64,000 nucleotides of DNA from Hetaerina americana (GCA_022747635.1 JAKTNV010000024.1:6543803-6607802); one strand, 5' to 3'; shown: positions 49,423-62,679, numbered from the stretch's first letter. Made by a program: numbers and translations. The notes: generated from the letters alone by a model not told the origin.

Positions 49423-52400
49423 TTACCTGGCCTCAATTAATTTGAGCCATTCCACCGCTTGCTCTGAAGTTGGTCGTTTATCTGGATCTTCATCACTGCA
49501 GCAATGAATTAACTCAATAACAGGTACGTAGGACGGATCTTTCAGGCATGCTTCTGGAAAGGGAGGCCTGGTACCTGCGAGTGAACCAAAGCACAAACTA
49601 AATTAAAATGAAGAAATAATCTCAAATATTTCTTCAAGAATAAACAATTAAAAATGGCACAGTAAAATGCAATGCATCCAGTCAAGAAGATGGATCAGTT
49701 TGCTTCCATATATGTGTACCTATGCAAGCAATGTGTTGTTACGGGACAATTTTGTACTTTTAATTACAATGTAATATTCCTTTACTCACTACTTACATAA
49801 TCTTATCTATCATACTGATCATAAAAATTATATAGCTTCAGATGTTAAGTATACATACTCAAGGATTTGAAGTAAATTTCGTAAGACAATTTATTACCTT
49901 ATAATACCAAAGATAAGAATACATTTACTTAAGTATAAAAAGGCAAAACTCAAAGGTCAATCAAAATGAGTATATCAATGACAAAATCTTGAAGCAAAGT
50001 CATAATCTGGCAAATAAGTCTAAAATTTGAAGGGCTTAATGAGTTACAACTAAATAGCCAATATGCATGACCAAAAACCTTAATTTTGAAATATAAATTG
50101 ATTTTACTCCAAGATATAGACAAATTTAATTATGAAGCCAATAATTTGTAAACTCATTCATAAGAGTAATTCATAATACCACACTTCCATGATTAAAAAA
50201 AATGGAAATCAATTATGTAGGGATCTATGCGGGGAATATGTTAGGAAAATTCAAAGGTATTAGCATGCTACAAATCAAGAAACTGAAATATATAGGAAAA
50301 ATGATATAGAGTCAAAAATATGCAGGACGCTGGTAGGAGGGTTGTCGAATAAAAGGAATTTATCTTATCATTAGTAGTGATACATTCCAAGAGCCTAACG
50401 ATGCATCAGATACTAGATGTGCGCTAACCTGTGTTCATAATTTTGATACTACACATGCACTATATTTTCCCTCTTGTTATGGTACATATATGCTCTCAGT
50501 AAAATATCATCCATGACTCTAGGTACATTCTGTTAACTCTAACCTTTTAAAAGCTTTTCATTTTAAGTTGTAACCCACAATTTTGAGCACAAAAGAAAAG
50601 ATTTCAGCAAACATCTTTCTATTACTATAATTTACGGAGTCATTTTTTATAAAAGAGGTAAAACATAGCATGGCTTGTTACTTTAACAACTGGCAACACA
50701 AAAATACAAGCCCAAGAGATTGATAAGTGCCCCCATGAACTTCACCTGACCAAATTGTTAACAAGTGTGAATTGGAAACGTCAAACAAATCATTTCCGAC
50801 TGGCTAATGACAATAAAAATCAAAATGATTTCAACAGCCCCATTATTAGGAATACCTAGCATGTCATGGTGGCGTTAGCTTAATTAGTAAGCCATTTGGA
50901 TATTTATCCTAGAACCAAGTGTTCAAAGGGTTCTTCAATGACCTACCAGCTAAATATTAACAATTCGATTCCCTGGATATGAGTAATTTCTGAAAAAAAA
51001 ACAGGTGGCAAAAGGAAAGGACCTCCAACCCCCTTCCAATCTGAATGCATGAATTTCCACAATATATGTCTTTCATTAAATAGAAAAGAGTTGCACAAAT
51101 CAGTTATCTAAACGAAAAATAATTGAATCCAACATCTATATTCTCAAAGTAATAAGGAATTTATTAAAACATGTACTGAGTGATGATTAGGCACATACAA
51201 TGAACGCTTTAACTTTTAAGGCCTCTTACCACATCTTTCTGGGCTATGAGGACATATGCCTCTAGTAACATCAGGTCTAATTCACTGCTCGTTAATTTAA
51301 CCACCTTTTGACTGCAATTGGAGAGGACCAGCCAAAATGTAAAAGACCAATTGCAATTATGGGTACTATATCATAATATACTCCCTAAGCAGACCCTTCA
51401 TTTGCAATTAATATACCAACTCTTAGGAAGAAATGGAAAATGAGCTAATTTGCATTTTAAAATACAAGCAACCCAGCATAATCAGCCTGCAGTTCGGTTT
51501 TATAGACAAGGGTAGAGCTTCAATAATACTAAATGCTGCACTAGCAGTTGTCACATTTCAGTATGCCCTTGCTGAAGATCAGAATGAACAATGACAAAGA
51601 ATCTTTTTTTAGGTATTGATGACTTTTCCATTCATATCTACACAGTTAATAATCGTTCAAAGGTGATATTCACCATAAGTGATGACTGACGAAGGCCACT
51701 AGTAAGAATTTGTCCTAAACTGTGATATATTCAACATCTAGTGGCACAGGCTTTTGTGATATCCGACAATACCACCCTTACCCCCTAAATTGTGAAAGTC
51801 AAACATCAGGGTATTGGGGGCAGCTCCTTTCCCGGTGCCACCTGAGAATTTCCAAGAATATATTTCACACAAAAAGTAGCTTGGGCGAGCATGAGGGTCT
51901 CCAGAGTCATCCCCCAAAAAATGGCCCCCAGATCAGTAGTCAAGTCCTTGACTGACTTGATCACAAAGCTCCACATTTTTGTATAATGTACTAAATAATC
52001 ATCATCATAACTTATAAAATATTACCATTAGTAAAATCAAAGACTCTTACCCATGACTTTCTAACAAATAAATAGGTTAATGCATTCACTGCAGTTCTAA
52101 TTTGGCATTTGATTAACTAATAATAATACACAAAAATTATCACTTAAGATGAGGGGCATTGATTTTAGTGAACTATTACACAGCTATAAACATATAACAT
52201 GCAGCTATACTGTACACTAGTCAGAAAACCTATACTTATGCATAACTAACAGAACAAAGACTGCAGTTTAGTGATGAGTCATTAAGGGCCTGTTTCACAA
52301 ACAAGTACCCACCTAACAGAAGGTTTTCTTCAAAGCTATTGGACGCATTTTCCTCTTCCTCATCTTCAGTGGTGGGACAGTGAGGAAATTTCAGAGACAG

Positions 52401-53664
52401 CATCTCCCACGCAGTAAGGGCATAGGAGTACATGTCAGCCTGTGTATTGACTTTTGGAAGCGGTTCATCGCCTTCTTCCCACTCTATCTCCTCATCTTCC
52501 AAAGAAATCACCTCTGGAGGCAACCAGTGCCTCGTTCCAATGTACTGTTCTCCATCCAAAGCCTCCCCATTTTTATCAACTTTCAAGCTTACCTAAAGAG
52601 AGAAATTTAACGTCAGAAAATCATCACACAACAAAAAGTTGCTAATCCGATTACTCGTTAGTTTACTTACACCAAAGTCACACAGCTTAACTACATCAAA
52701 ATCTCCTTTTATTAGAACGTTGTCACTTTTCATGTCACCGTGCATGAGCAATGCTTCTTCATGGAGGTAGCGCAAAGCAGAGGCCAACCCTGAAGCTACA
52801 CGTAGCACAGCCCATGCTGGAAATGGCATATCTGGTACTAATTGTCCGGTATTGCCTGAGTCGTCATGGGACCTAGAAGCAAACAAAACATTTTTTATCG
52901 ATCAATTCCTATCCAGCAGGCACAGTATGGTCTCACGCAATTTTTCATTGGACACCTCGACTTCTAAATGCTTACCCCACCGGCAGCAAACTAGTTTCCA
53001 CTTTTTCCAACCTCTCCTCTATTAGACTTAGGAGTGAACGTTGTCCGTCTTCCATTGCCAATGTAAAACGACCGTCTACTGATTTCGTAAATGCACGGAA
53101 CCCTACTATATTCGGATGATCGAGAGATTTAAGAATCTCAGCTTCTTTACAAAGACGACCTGATATCTCATTACCAGACGAAGCCCTTGACTTCCTCGAC
53201 GTCGAATTTCTATGGATAACTCGTTTTATTGCCCAGGGGGATCGGATGCAACCTACTTTAGGTGATCGTTCCATACGGTAGACTGAAACCGCTGAAAAGG
53301 TAATAGAGCTTATGTACACTTACATATGAAACGATTACGTAGTGGGCAACTCATATAAGTTTACATGGCAATCTTTGATATGAGATAAAACTATATGGAT
53401 GATAAATTAAGAACACCAATAAATAGAAAATAACACAGGTCACTAAGAAAAATTCAAAGACGATAGCACTAAACTGTAAGTTTAGAAACACTGGGGCACT
53501 AACATTCCGGATGTCAATTAACATTATTTATAATTACCAGTTCCCCAACCAAGTTTTTCCATAAACGGCGAAGCAGGAATTTTCACAGGTGTAGCACCCT
53601 CCTTAGTAGGGGTGAACTGGGATTTTCGAGGCCGTTTAGCTTTTGGAGTTTTGAAGGTATCCAT
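49423..53664 (-). CDS. PBK: PBK/TOPK mitotic serine/threonine kinase, 5 exons
   Basis: MAPKK-like kinase active in mitosis. Exons: 53538-53664, 52976-53291, 52671-52872, 52313-52592, 49423-49574; phases agree, 358 residues against 322 in human PBK. The N-terminus keeps FKTP (human Thr9, a CDK1 site) and [15 protein letters not shown] (glycine loop). Then come SPWAIKRV (ATP-binding Lys), [35 protein letters not shown] (HGD in place of HRD, as in this family), [16 protein letters not shown], an acidic TTEDEEEEN segment, and GTRPPF with DEDPDKRP near the end. Human PBK has DVG where this has the canonical DFG. An in-frame Met at 53706 is possible, but an acceptor-like TCGTAG lies between the two, so 53664 is preferred. 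The last intron (49575-52312) holds a SINE. Confidence 0.95.
51716..51965 (-). repeat. tRNA-derived SINE, family A copy 3 (decayed)
   Basis: Lies in the last PBK intron in the same orientation as copies 1 and 2. The body is clear on the plus strand (AACATCAGGGTATTGGGGGC then TCCTTTCCCGGTGCC, and GTAGCTTGGGCGAGC). The tRNA-like head on the minus strand is badly mutated, though GACTACTGATC remains. The oldest of the three copies. Confidence 0.65.
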
Positions 53665-54340
53665 TTTCTCTCGGGCTGATTTCAATCTACGATGAAGTTC
53701 AATCAATTAGTTAAACATTCATAATTTTAACCTAATAACATGAATCCTTACATCCTTGTGTTTGATGAATTAATATTAGCGCAACAACATTGAGCAACGT
53801 ACAAGAAAAAGGTTCGGAGAATGGTAGTTATCAGTGCGTAAAACGTACCGCTCTTTCAAAGTTAAATGACTTCAAAGAAATCAGTTACCATCAACCTCAC
53901 GCTCACACCCAAACCGTTGGCGGCAAAACTCAAATTTTAGTCAAATGAAGGCGCCATCATAATATAACGTTGCCGAAGTCTGATAATTTTAGCATGGAAG
54001 GCTATTCGTGTTTTCATGAAGTAACTTTTGTCGATAAATAAATCAATAATGATTTAAAACTTGCTCTTTGCAGTGAAAAAGATATATCCTGAGAAATAAA
54101 TAACAAGTAGTATGACTAACACTACAAGATTGCAAGATTACAACTGCACGAAAAACAAATGACTAATAAAATAGTAGCCCATTTTCTAACGGCATCAAGA
54201 TATTCTTATGGAATCGCGCATAGTGAAGTAAAACTTCACCCCCACCTATTGGCTGCATTAAAAATTCTCATACTCCCACTTGTGCGTGGAGTCAAGTTTG
54301 CAATTTCACGCGTACATGGATCATTCTACAAATTGACATG
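53665..54340 (-). promoter_or_regulatory. PBK 5' region with retained CpGs
   Basis: From exon 2 of PBK (about 53100) through 54310 CpGs are common, whereas the downstream introns and spacer are nearly free of them. This matches the GXYLT/MANBAL promoter and suggests an unmethylated start region. No TATA box or other core element is clear. Confidence 0.45.
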
Positions 54341-55644
54341 AGATACCACTGCAAAAGTCTTTTAGTTAATTATTTATTGGTGAGAGATTCAATCGCAGCA
54401 GTACATAGTCATGGTGACCATAGAGTTAATAATAGTGCGTTTTCTCAACCCTCGAATTATTTTCATGGAATACCCATTCTAAAATTTGCTGTCGTGATAT
54501 GGTAGTTGATCATTATGTTGAAAGGTGTTCATTCACATTGCTACCTTCAAAAGACGTTCCAAGGAAGAGTGGTCCCTTGAGTATGCCACAGTCAAAGAAT
54601 GCTTACTCTCAGTTTCGCTTTTTCTATTTTCCGATGATTGCAACTTGCGAACGAACTTGCTAGGATAGTAACAATAATGTATTCACTTGGTCAGCAGCCT
54701 ATAAAAATGTCATATGATGGTTATACTTATGTGTACAATTAAGAGAAATGCATTATAGTGAAGAGGAATTGACCAACAAACAAACATATGGTAAAATAGC
54801 TAAGAAAATTGCGTAGTATCCGCGATGTGCCATAGTTCACTTAAAGATCACAGGCTATTTTTCACCGAAGTATGACAAAGCTTAATTAATGAAACTACTA
54901 AAATTAGACATGTGAGTAGAAGAATTTTATCACTAATCCGATTCTGTGTGACAGTGAATTCCTAATTACACAACTCAATGCCTTTGCAAATTTTACCCAA
55001 TTTTATTGATTGATGTGTTACAGCTTATGTTACAAATTATTTTTTTAATATGTCAGTGATATTCTGGTCAAGGCCATTGAACAATGTTCTATCAACGATA
55101 AACCCATGTATTCTCAACGACTAAATATTTTTAGTCTTAAACATTTTTAAAGTGAACAAACTTTGATCAAAGAAAGAGTAGTTAAATAGCAGGAACAGAA
55201 AAACTCGGCGCAAAACTGTCGGAAATCACAGGTGGCAGAATTTAAAATGGAGGATTTAAAGAAACCTTTATTTTTGCAATAGCAAAGATGTTAGGAATGA
55301 AATGGTACCAACAGAGGAGGGTAGTGCTAATATGCTTGTATTTTGAACCACTAGCAAATTTAAAATTTTTCAATTAGGTATTCCTCGATTTATTATTTAC
55401 CAGTTTTCTGAAACGCACCATGAATATCCCTGCCAATGGTGATTCTAAAGCATGTAAAATGAAAAAAAAACATATAATCCCTGGTTAAAATTGAGACCCA
55501 ACATCCACATATTGTGAGGCAACTATAATGAACGTCTGGAAAGTAAATAGGTAAGAGCAATAAAAAGGCATGACTATATAAAAAAACAATTTACTCATAT
55601 TATACAAAAATGCAAAATATAACAAATTAGACATATTTAAATAA
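54341..55644. other. intergenic, no gene seen
   Basis: AT-rich spacer between divergent PBK upstream DNA and the SDS3 stop codon. Minus-strand AATAAA at 55389-55394 could serve SDS3, about 250 bases past its stop. Confidence 0.5.
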
Positions 55645-58339
55645 CTATGATGCCCTCCGTTTTATGGAAAATTTTCCACGGCTCAACTGTGATACATATA
55701 TCCTAACTTTGCTGCCATCAGATGTTTTTTTGACCCATATCTGAAAAAGTAATACGGATAAATACAAATAACTTATTTATGAACAAATTCTATACTATGC
55801 ATTAACATTTATAGAAGAACAACACTAAAACCATGCGCTTTTGTATTGACAATTGACCATTCATTTGGACTACAGGTCAAACTAGCCTACTACTTTGGTT
55901 TTCAATAATTTAATAAAATATATGAATAGCTCAAACAGGAGTAAAAAAATCAATGTACGTACAGCTTCGGTACCAATTGCAGATATTATAGCTGCAAAAC
56001 GAGATACGTCTTTTGCTTCCACATAAACTGGTTGTCCACGGTGAAACCTTTATTTGAGAGCATGAAAAAATGGTATTTATTAAAAGGAATTATAAAAGAA
56101 TGCATGATTAATTGAAAATAGTACCGATGGCAATAGTCGATGCTACGCATCATCACCAGGTAACATACATCAACATTTTTTCAACTTATATAGTCTGGCT
56201 CCATGAGGGGAGTAAGGGAAAGCAGAGGGGTTAAGGTAGGGGGAGTAAGGGAAAGGGGGTAAGTTGAGTTAATAGGCTACTGAACCTAAAATCAACTTAC
56301 CCCCTCTCCTCTCCCTTACTCCCAGAGCCAGACTATATAAGGTGAAAAAATGTTGATGTATGTTACCTGGTGATGATGCGTAGCACCGAAACCATGGTTG
56401 TGAAATATTAAATCTTTATTGTGGAAGTGTTAAGTTTCTTTTTACCCTCATAATGAAGGAATTCCACAAAGTTAAACCTGAAACTATTATACTTATCAAG
56501 TACTAGTACCTAGCATTCATACCTAAGGTGCAGGTACCTAGTTTTTTGCTCTTGACACCAACTACTGGTCAAACAAAGGGAAATAAGGTCAGAGAATACG
56601 ATCACTGGGGTGGAGCACTATGGAGCACCACACTCCCCCCTTTTTAGCTGTCCTTACATCACATTGCATTCACTGAAAGTTTACCTATGAACCTAATGAA
56701 AGCATACAATCTTTGCTGTTATAGGGAAGGGATCCATACTTATGAGTAATAATTCATAGCTATTTAAGCAACAATTTTTAGAGCTGTCATCAGGCATGAC
56801 ACGCTAAGTTGTATAACAAAGGTGCAAGTTATTACATTTTATCTGAATAGATTAGCATGAAATTCATCATGAATTAAGAAGAATTGTTGAGCATTTTTTT
56901 AAATCTTAAATTAGGAAATTTAGAGTTTAATTCCGATAAATTCCATTAAAATATTCCATGGCAAATATCCATACATTATTGTAAAACAGACATTATGCTC
57001 AGAAAAAAGGTGAGGTTGCATCTAGCATTTTCTATGCTATTAGTAAACCTCTTCACTAAACCCACAACATTATATGTTGGGGATGCATCACTGAATGAGT
57101 AAACATAGTACATATCCACACTTAAAATTTATCATGGCACTACCAGTTTTGATGCATAGTATGATAGTACATTTTATTATCGAAATATACAAAGTGTACC
57201 CATTTCGTGAGCATGAATTTTCACAAAGTCTAACTTCAAATCACTGAATTTGTTGAGGTAGCAACGTGAGTATAACATGTAGCGATCCAAGTATGCTTTC
57301 AAAATTACACTGAAGCTATAAAAAGAGACGTTTCAGGCGTGATATGGTGGAATATCATGATTAATTAAAAATAGCAATTTTCCACAAAAATTCCATTTTT
57401 GTGGAAAATTGCTATTTTTAATTAAACTGAAGCTATACTTAAACTTAACTGGATCATCTCATTCCTCAGTCATCTATGAAGTCAATAAATAAATAAGTTC
57501 CACGACTGAAATCCTTTTCCTATTCTAAAAATATTCCTAAGTTGACTTAAAATATGTCAGGAGGAGGAGAGTTTTCTCTTTTTACACTTAGATACTTATA
57601 CCTTATTTTGGTGATAGTGGCAGTTTTTCAAGAATATTTACTGTGAGTGATGGATTCCAAAAATCAAAACTATCATCAGGCTGGATAAAATAGGAAGAAA
57701 GTTCACCCATGTCCCTAACCCAATGGCTGCATTCTCGAGTCCTGCTGCAGGTACGGAGGTCATGTAAAAACTGCAAACACCCTTCAGGGGTGTAAAGCAA
57801 TAAAATAAACTCACCATCTTCTTTCATACAGCAACTTTCCATCTTCAATCCTAGTATCTGCAATTGAGTTATCACAAGAATTTAGGGCCCCTGTCAAAAA
57901 GAAGAAAGTCCTTCCTTCATTTTACAAACCATATTTTCTGAATGTTAAATATAATAGCTTTGATGACTAAAGATGCAATTTTATACAGAATATTACATCA
58001 AAGACTAATTTCAGTTGACAAGTTAAAAATTATTAAAATTTGTGAAGTTATACGGGGAAAAAATTAATTATTTTATTTAAGCTTTGACAAACCTGGCCTT
58101 CTTAGGGATCCCACACTTCCTATCCCTCCACTGGAAAGAGATCCTGTATTGCCACCTCCCTGGCCAACACCACCAAATGAGGGTAATTTTCCCCGACTAA
58201 TGATTTTCAAGTCTCCTTCAATTTCCTTTTCATCCAAAAGGTAATTCAGCTGTGCAGGAGGAGCTTTCCTTCTTTTTTCAGGCACTGGTATGGGATCATT
58301 TGGACGCCGCCTCAGCTTACGTGTCATCACTGGTTTCAC
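55645..58339 (-). CDS. SUDS3: SDS3/SUDS3, Sin3-HDAC subunit, 3' exons only
   Basis: Scaffold subunit of the nuclear Sin3 histone deacetylase corepressor. Exons in order: 58093-58339, 57815-57857, 55963-56047, 55645-55740; junctions agree in phase, 156 C-terminal residues. The first reads [18 protein letters not shown] and [18 protein letters not shown], nearly as in human SUDS3, then a Gly/Ser-rich linker. The next is a 43-base micro-exon encoding [13 protein letters not shown]. The last two read [13 protein letters not shown] and [19 protein letters not shown] then KRRAS and stop, matching the conserved C-terminal domain. The N-terminal coiled-coil half (about 170 residues in human) should lie on the minus strand above 58340; I found no exon for it up to 64000. 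One intron (56048-57814) contains two strong hairpins. Confidence 0.95.
56141..56385. repeat. long inverted repeat in SDS3 intron
   Basis: Arms 56141-56201 and 56325-56385 are reverse complements over 61 bases with one mismatch. Pairing continues inward through GGGAGTAAGGG purine-rich blocks, which are duplicated in the left arm. The loop is around 56270-56295. No transposase or clear target duplication is seen. A foldback or MITE-like element is likely. Confidence 0.9.
57361..57425. repeat. perfect 30-bp palindrome with 5-base loop
   Basis: Left arm 57361-57390 and right arm 57396-57425 are exact reverse complements around the loop TTCCA. A 12-base direct repeat ACTGAAGCTATA occurs at 57309-57320 and again at 57425-57436, so the hairpin and 40 preceding bases lie between two copies of the repeat. 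Confidence 0.95.
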
Positions 58340-61300
58340 CTACATAAATGCAAACACAAGACTGGCCATTAGCAATACTGAGATTAGACTAAACATTATG
58401 TGCTTACACATGAGATGCAGGTGCATGATAGACACAGAATTTTTAAGTGACCTGTTCCTGCAAAGGCAGAACTAAGCATACAGCCTCGGTCATGAAAGGT
58501 ATCAAATAACAGTTCAAAAATTATTACATCTATAATGCAGTTGAATTTGGTTGTTCCATCAGAAACAGAGAAACGAACAGAAAAAGAATGGCGTGAATGT
58601 TGCACAATGTGTTTGTCTATCGGCCTCTTTCAAGAGAATGTTGAGGGGAACACTACAATGTATTTCATCAATCAATCAATTAATCCTCATTAATTCACTG
58701 AAAAAGATCTTCAGAGATAGCGGAAAACTATTTTCTACTGCTGATGCCTTTGCTCCTCCAATTTGAGAGTAATCATCATCAATATCAGGGGATAAGTATA
58801 TTATCTTGCATCAAAATTATATGTTTTAAAACCAGTTCAGGAATTGCTGCTAACAGAGAGGAAAATGAACAACACAAATCCATGTATTTTCAGTAAACTT
58901 TCAATTCAGGAGAATTAAAAATCTTATTTTCTAAATTATCTTCATCTTGATGTAAAAGTACAAGAATAGGCAATGAATAAATGTGGTCAATTGAGCTGGG
59001 ACAAAGTTTATTATTGGTTGGCTCAAAAAGAGTGAATCCTATTTGGTCTTGGGGGAATTGAGTAACAAGGTTGGTGGGTCATATTGGAATAATTGGGCAG
59101 ATATATACATAAAATAGATAATGAGCTACTAAAAAGCAAACAAGCCTACAACAGATCACATAGTGTCCACTAATTCATTTATTGTCACCAGCTCCAGTTG
59201 TTGTGCTGTGCATGACACAATATCACATTTATAACTATAGTGACCAGTGGGACTACACAGTAGATCAGAACTCTTTACTTTATACAAATACAAAGCAAAG
59301 GTAACATAGTCTCATTTTAGGCAATCCCACTTAAAATGTCGCTGCAACTGGGCAAAATCTTTAAGGGACTTTATTGATATAACATTGTTCTGGCCATATC
59401 AGCAAAGAGAGTTTTGACTGATTGGGAATAATGACTAATTTGTATGAATCCAAACTTAAATATTATATCTATGGTCATTGGGAAGGTTATGGCTGTGAAG
59501 TAAGAGTAAGCTTTTTAAGATCTTGTCCATACTGCATACCTTACTATGACTGGGCATTAGAGAAAATACAATACAAAATTGCTGCAGGGAATCTAGATAC
59601 ACCGAAAAACCCATAGAAAATGCAAAGGAGGAGGTAAAAGGATTTTGCAACTAGGCCAAACAAGAATTTGGCATGTATTAAATTTGGAGGTATAAAAATT
59701 GGGGGTGCAAAATTAAGGTGAAAATTCCTCTGGACACAAAGTCTGACAATGGTAAAACAAAGTTAAATTACTTTGTCATTTCTTTATGATTCTTAAACTA
59801 ATTCATAGGTAAATCTTTCATGTTCCAATATTCACTAAGTCTGAAATAATTTGCCAAAGATATTGTTATTTACAAAAATTAAAATTCATGCGGTAAAGAA
59901 CTAAAACGGACTGTTACAAGGAAGCAACAATCAAAAAGTATTGTATGTTAACTTGAATATTCCACACAAACACAATGAACTTTTTGGTGCTTTGATGGCT
60001 TAGCCTCCTTCTCACCATTAAAAACACTCAACAACAACCATAACAATAATAACACTAAAAAGAATTAAAACCATGCCATCCACAGTGTTTGATAGAAATT
60101 ACACATGGAATCATCACTGCATGGCTCATAAAATACTTCCAGGAGCCTGGAGAGTCAAGAAAAACTTTCATAGATATATTCTAAACAAAACAGTAATATC
60201 AAAACTCTTCTCTTCCACAATTGCATGCATGCAAGTCCACAGAAGGTACAACTTGAATAAAAAATTCACAAATTCAATCTTAAATACCTGTTAACCTACC
60301 ATGTCACACAAAAATAACAGTAAAATTTCAATCAAAGACACATACTAAAGAAAAATAAGTACATAGAGATAGTAGCAAAGAGGTAAACCAAAATTCATGG
60401 TAAATCACTTCTATCATTCTCGTGACTTTTGGATTTTTACAACTATTCAGAGAGGGTCCATTGACACTTCACTGAAACAAGTTAGCTGTAATAATTAAGT
60501 AATTAAGACATTTTAATTCTAGCTCCCAGTAACACTCAGCAAATGCAATAAAATAAAAAATGAATAGATTAGGTTCTTATAAGGTACAATTTCCTGTGTG
60601 ATTTTCTAGGTCTAGAAGGTCCTAAGGAGTCTCCTACACCAAAAATCACACAGGAAATTTCTACATCAAAGAGTTCTTAGATACCCCCAGAGCTGGAAGG
60701 TTAGCATTAATATGGGTTTAAGACACAAAAATTGACTTTTAAAATAAACACAAAGCTGACTCAACGAGTGTATTTTAAATTACAAACCACCAAGATGAAT
60801 ATCAAGATTATATTCCTTAGTAAAGCAACAGCACAGAAAATTACCCTGGAATCAAATGGGGAAACTCACAGATGAACACAATTATAAAGGAAGACTGTTA
60901 TACCTGCTATTAATGGTGAAAACAGGGCCTCTTCAGACATCAATTATCATACTTAAAGTCTCATTGTGTACAATATGCCAGCAGGAAAAAGAAAAAGCAG
61001 TGATTAGCAGAAAATAAATAAATGTCAGGTACGTTGAAATAACAAACTAAATAAGAGCTCAGATCCTCCAGTTTAAATGCAAATGGCCAGAAGGCCAAAT
61101 CCAACATATTTGTACTATCTAATATCTTCTGAAGTTCATGCTGGATTAATAAAATATTTTTGTCATTGAATCACCAAAAACTTCAACTTTTCAGTATTAT
61201 AATAATCAAGCCTGTTTCCAACTTGGCACACATTAAAGATGGCTTTCATGACTAAACTTCAGTCCGATTCATTCCTTTTTGGTGTTTAGGTTAGATGTCA

Positions 61301-61370
61301 CTTTCCCTGCCCCAAGACTGGAATGATATTAAAGGACCGCAAAAGAAGGTGACCAACACCATGCAAAATA
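58340..61370. other. SDS3 intron or upstream DNA, no exon found
   Basis: AT-rich, CpG-poor. Expected to contain or lead to the missing 5' exons of SDS3, but no segment matches the coiled-coil region. Holds the inverted repeat at 60588-60659. Confidence 0.5.
60588..60659. repeat. 18-bp inverted repeat
   Basis: Left arm 60588-60605 (AATTTCCTGTGTGATTTT) and right arm 60642-60659 are exact reverse complements, 36 bases apart. Possibly a small foldback element. Confidence 0.85.
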
Positions 61371-62679
61371 TGGGGGGGACCCAAAAATAACAGGAATGTT
61401 GTTATCGATTATTTAGTTCTCAATATATTTTCATTAAATTTTGTTCGCCTTCAAAGTATTCCCCATTGACCACAATGCACTTCCTCAAACGATGCTTCCA
61501 TTGTTCGAAACATTTCTGAAATTCATTTATCGGGATGCCCTTTAGGCCTTCTAGCGATTTTTGTTTTACCTCATCCACAGTGTCAAAACGCTTTCCTTTC
61601 ATGTCCTTTATGAGTCTGGGGAACAAAAAGAAGTCACAGGGAGCTAAATCCGGTGAGTAGGGGGGTGGAAAATTGACGCCATGCCGTTTTTTTTGTTTAA
61701 AACTGCATCATGGATGGGGCGGTTTGAGCTGGCGCATTGTCATGATGGAAGAACCAGTCGCCTGTGTGCCAAAGATCTGCTCTTTTCTTCCGGATACTCT
61801 CCCTCAATCTCTTCAAAACCTCCAGGTAAAACTTCTGGTTGACAGCCTGACCCGGGGGAACGGACTAAAAGTGCACAATACCTCTGCAACCGAAGAAACA
61901 AATGAGCATTGTCTTGATTTTTGATTTCACTTGGCGAGCTTTTTTTGGATGAGGAGAGCCAGCTGTCTTCCATTGGATTGATTGCTGTTTTGTTTCAGGA
62001 TTGTATCCATAGCACCACGATTCATCACCATTAATCAACTTGGAAAAAAATCAGGGTCCTCTTCGAGCTGATTTTGAAGCTCAAAACATGGCTGAACTCG
62101 ACGCTCCCTTTGCTCGTTAGTGAGATGGTGAGGGACAAATTTGACTGCAAACCTTTTCATAATCAAATTTTCAGATAGAATCCTCTGAATTGAACTCCAT
62201 GACACTCCAGACATCTCACAGAGTTGATCAATGGTTCTGCAATGGTCTCCACGAATGAGGGCATTGATTTTGTTGATGTTTTCGTCAGTTGTTGATGTTG
62301 AAGGGTGGCCTGAACAGGGTTGGTCTTCAATTGACATTTCACCTATTTTAAAACGTATAAACCACTCGTAGACTCTGGTTTTGCTTAGGGTAGCTTCCCC
62401 AAAAGCAGTCTTGAGCATTACAACAGTTTCCGCGGCTGATTTCCCCAACAGGAAACAAAATTGCACTGCAGTGCATTGCTCTTGATAATCAACCATCAAG
62501 TTTTTCGCTGAAATGAAAAAAGTTGTTTCTCTGAAACAGCTCTCATGGACGGACTGATCCAGTCACAGCGATGGCGCTGCGCATACTGTGGCAGGAGGCA
62601 TGAGCCTGACGTACAACCGGCCGAACAAAGGCTTCCCCCCACCGCAGCCCAATTCCAATTACTTTTGGGTCCCCCCTCA
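61371..62679 (-). mobile_element. full-length but decayed mariner transposon
   Basis: 1309 bases, the normal length of a mariner, bounded by TA at 61369-61370 and 62680-62681. The ends are imperfect inverted repeats beginning TGGGGGGGACCCAAAA and TGAGGGGGGACCCAAAA. The minus strand codes the transposase: 62035-62499 gives the DNA-binding half (GKSAAETVVMLKTAFGE, YEWFIRFKIGEMSIEDQPCS, IQRILSENL). After a frameshift come GDESWCYGYNPETKQQS, HHDNAPAQTA and YSPDLAPCDFF, which hold the three Asp of the D,D34D triad. A one-base change in the poly-T run near 62044-62050 and several later stops break the frame, so it is inactive. Confidence 0.9.

Noticed and set aside
50880..50960. tRNA-like sequence with an A-box-like TTAGCTTAATTAGTAA
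   Set aside because: No convincing B box at the right distance; at best an old SINE relic.
57603..57875. 90-codon minus-strand frame as a single exon
   Set aside because: The SDS3-matching frame is a 43-base micro-exon (57815-57857) in a different frame with good splice sites; the long frame is intron read-through.
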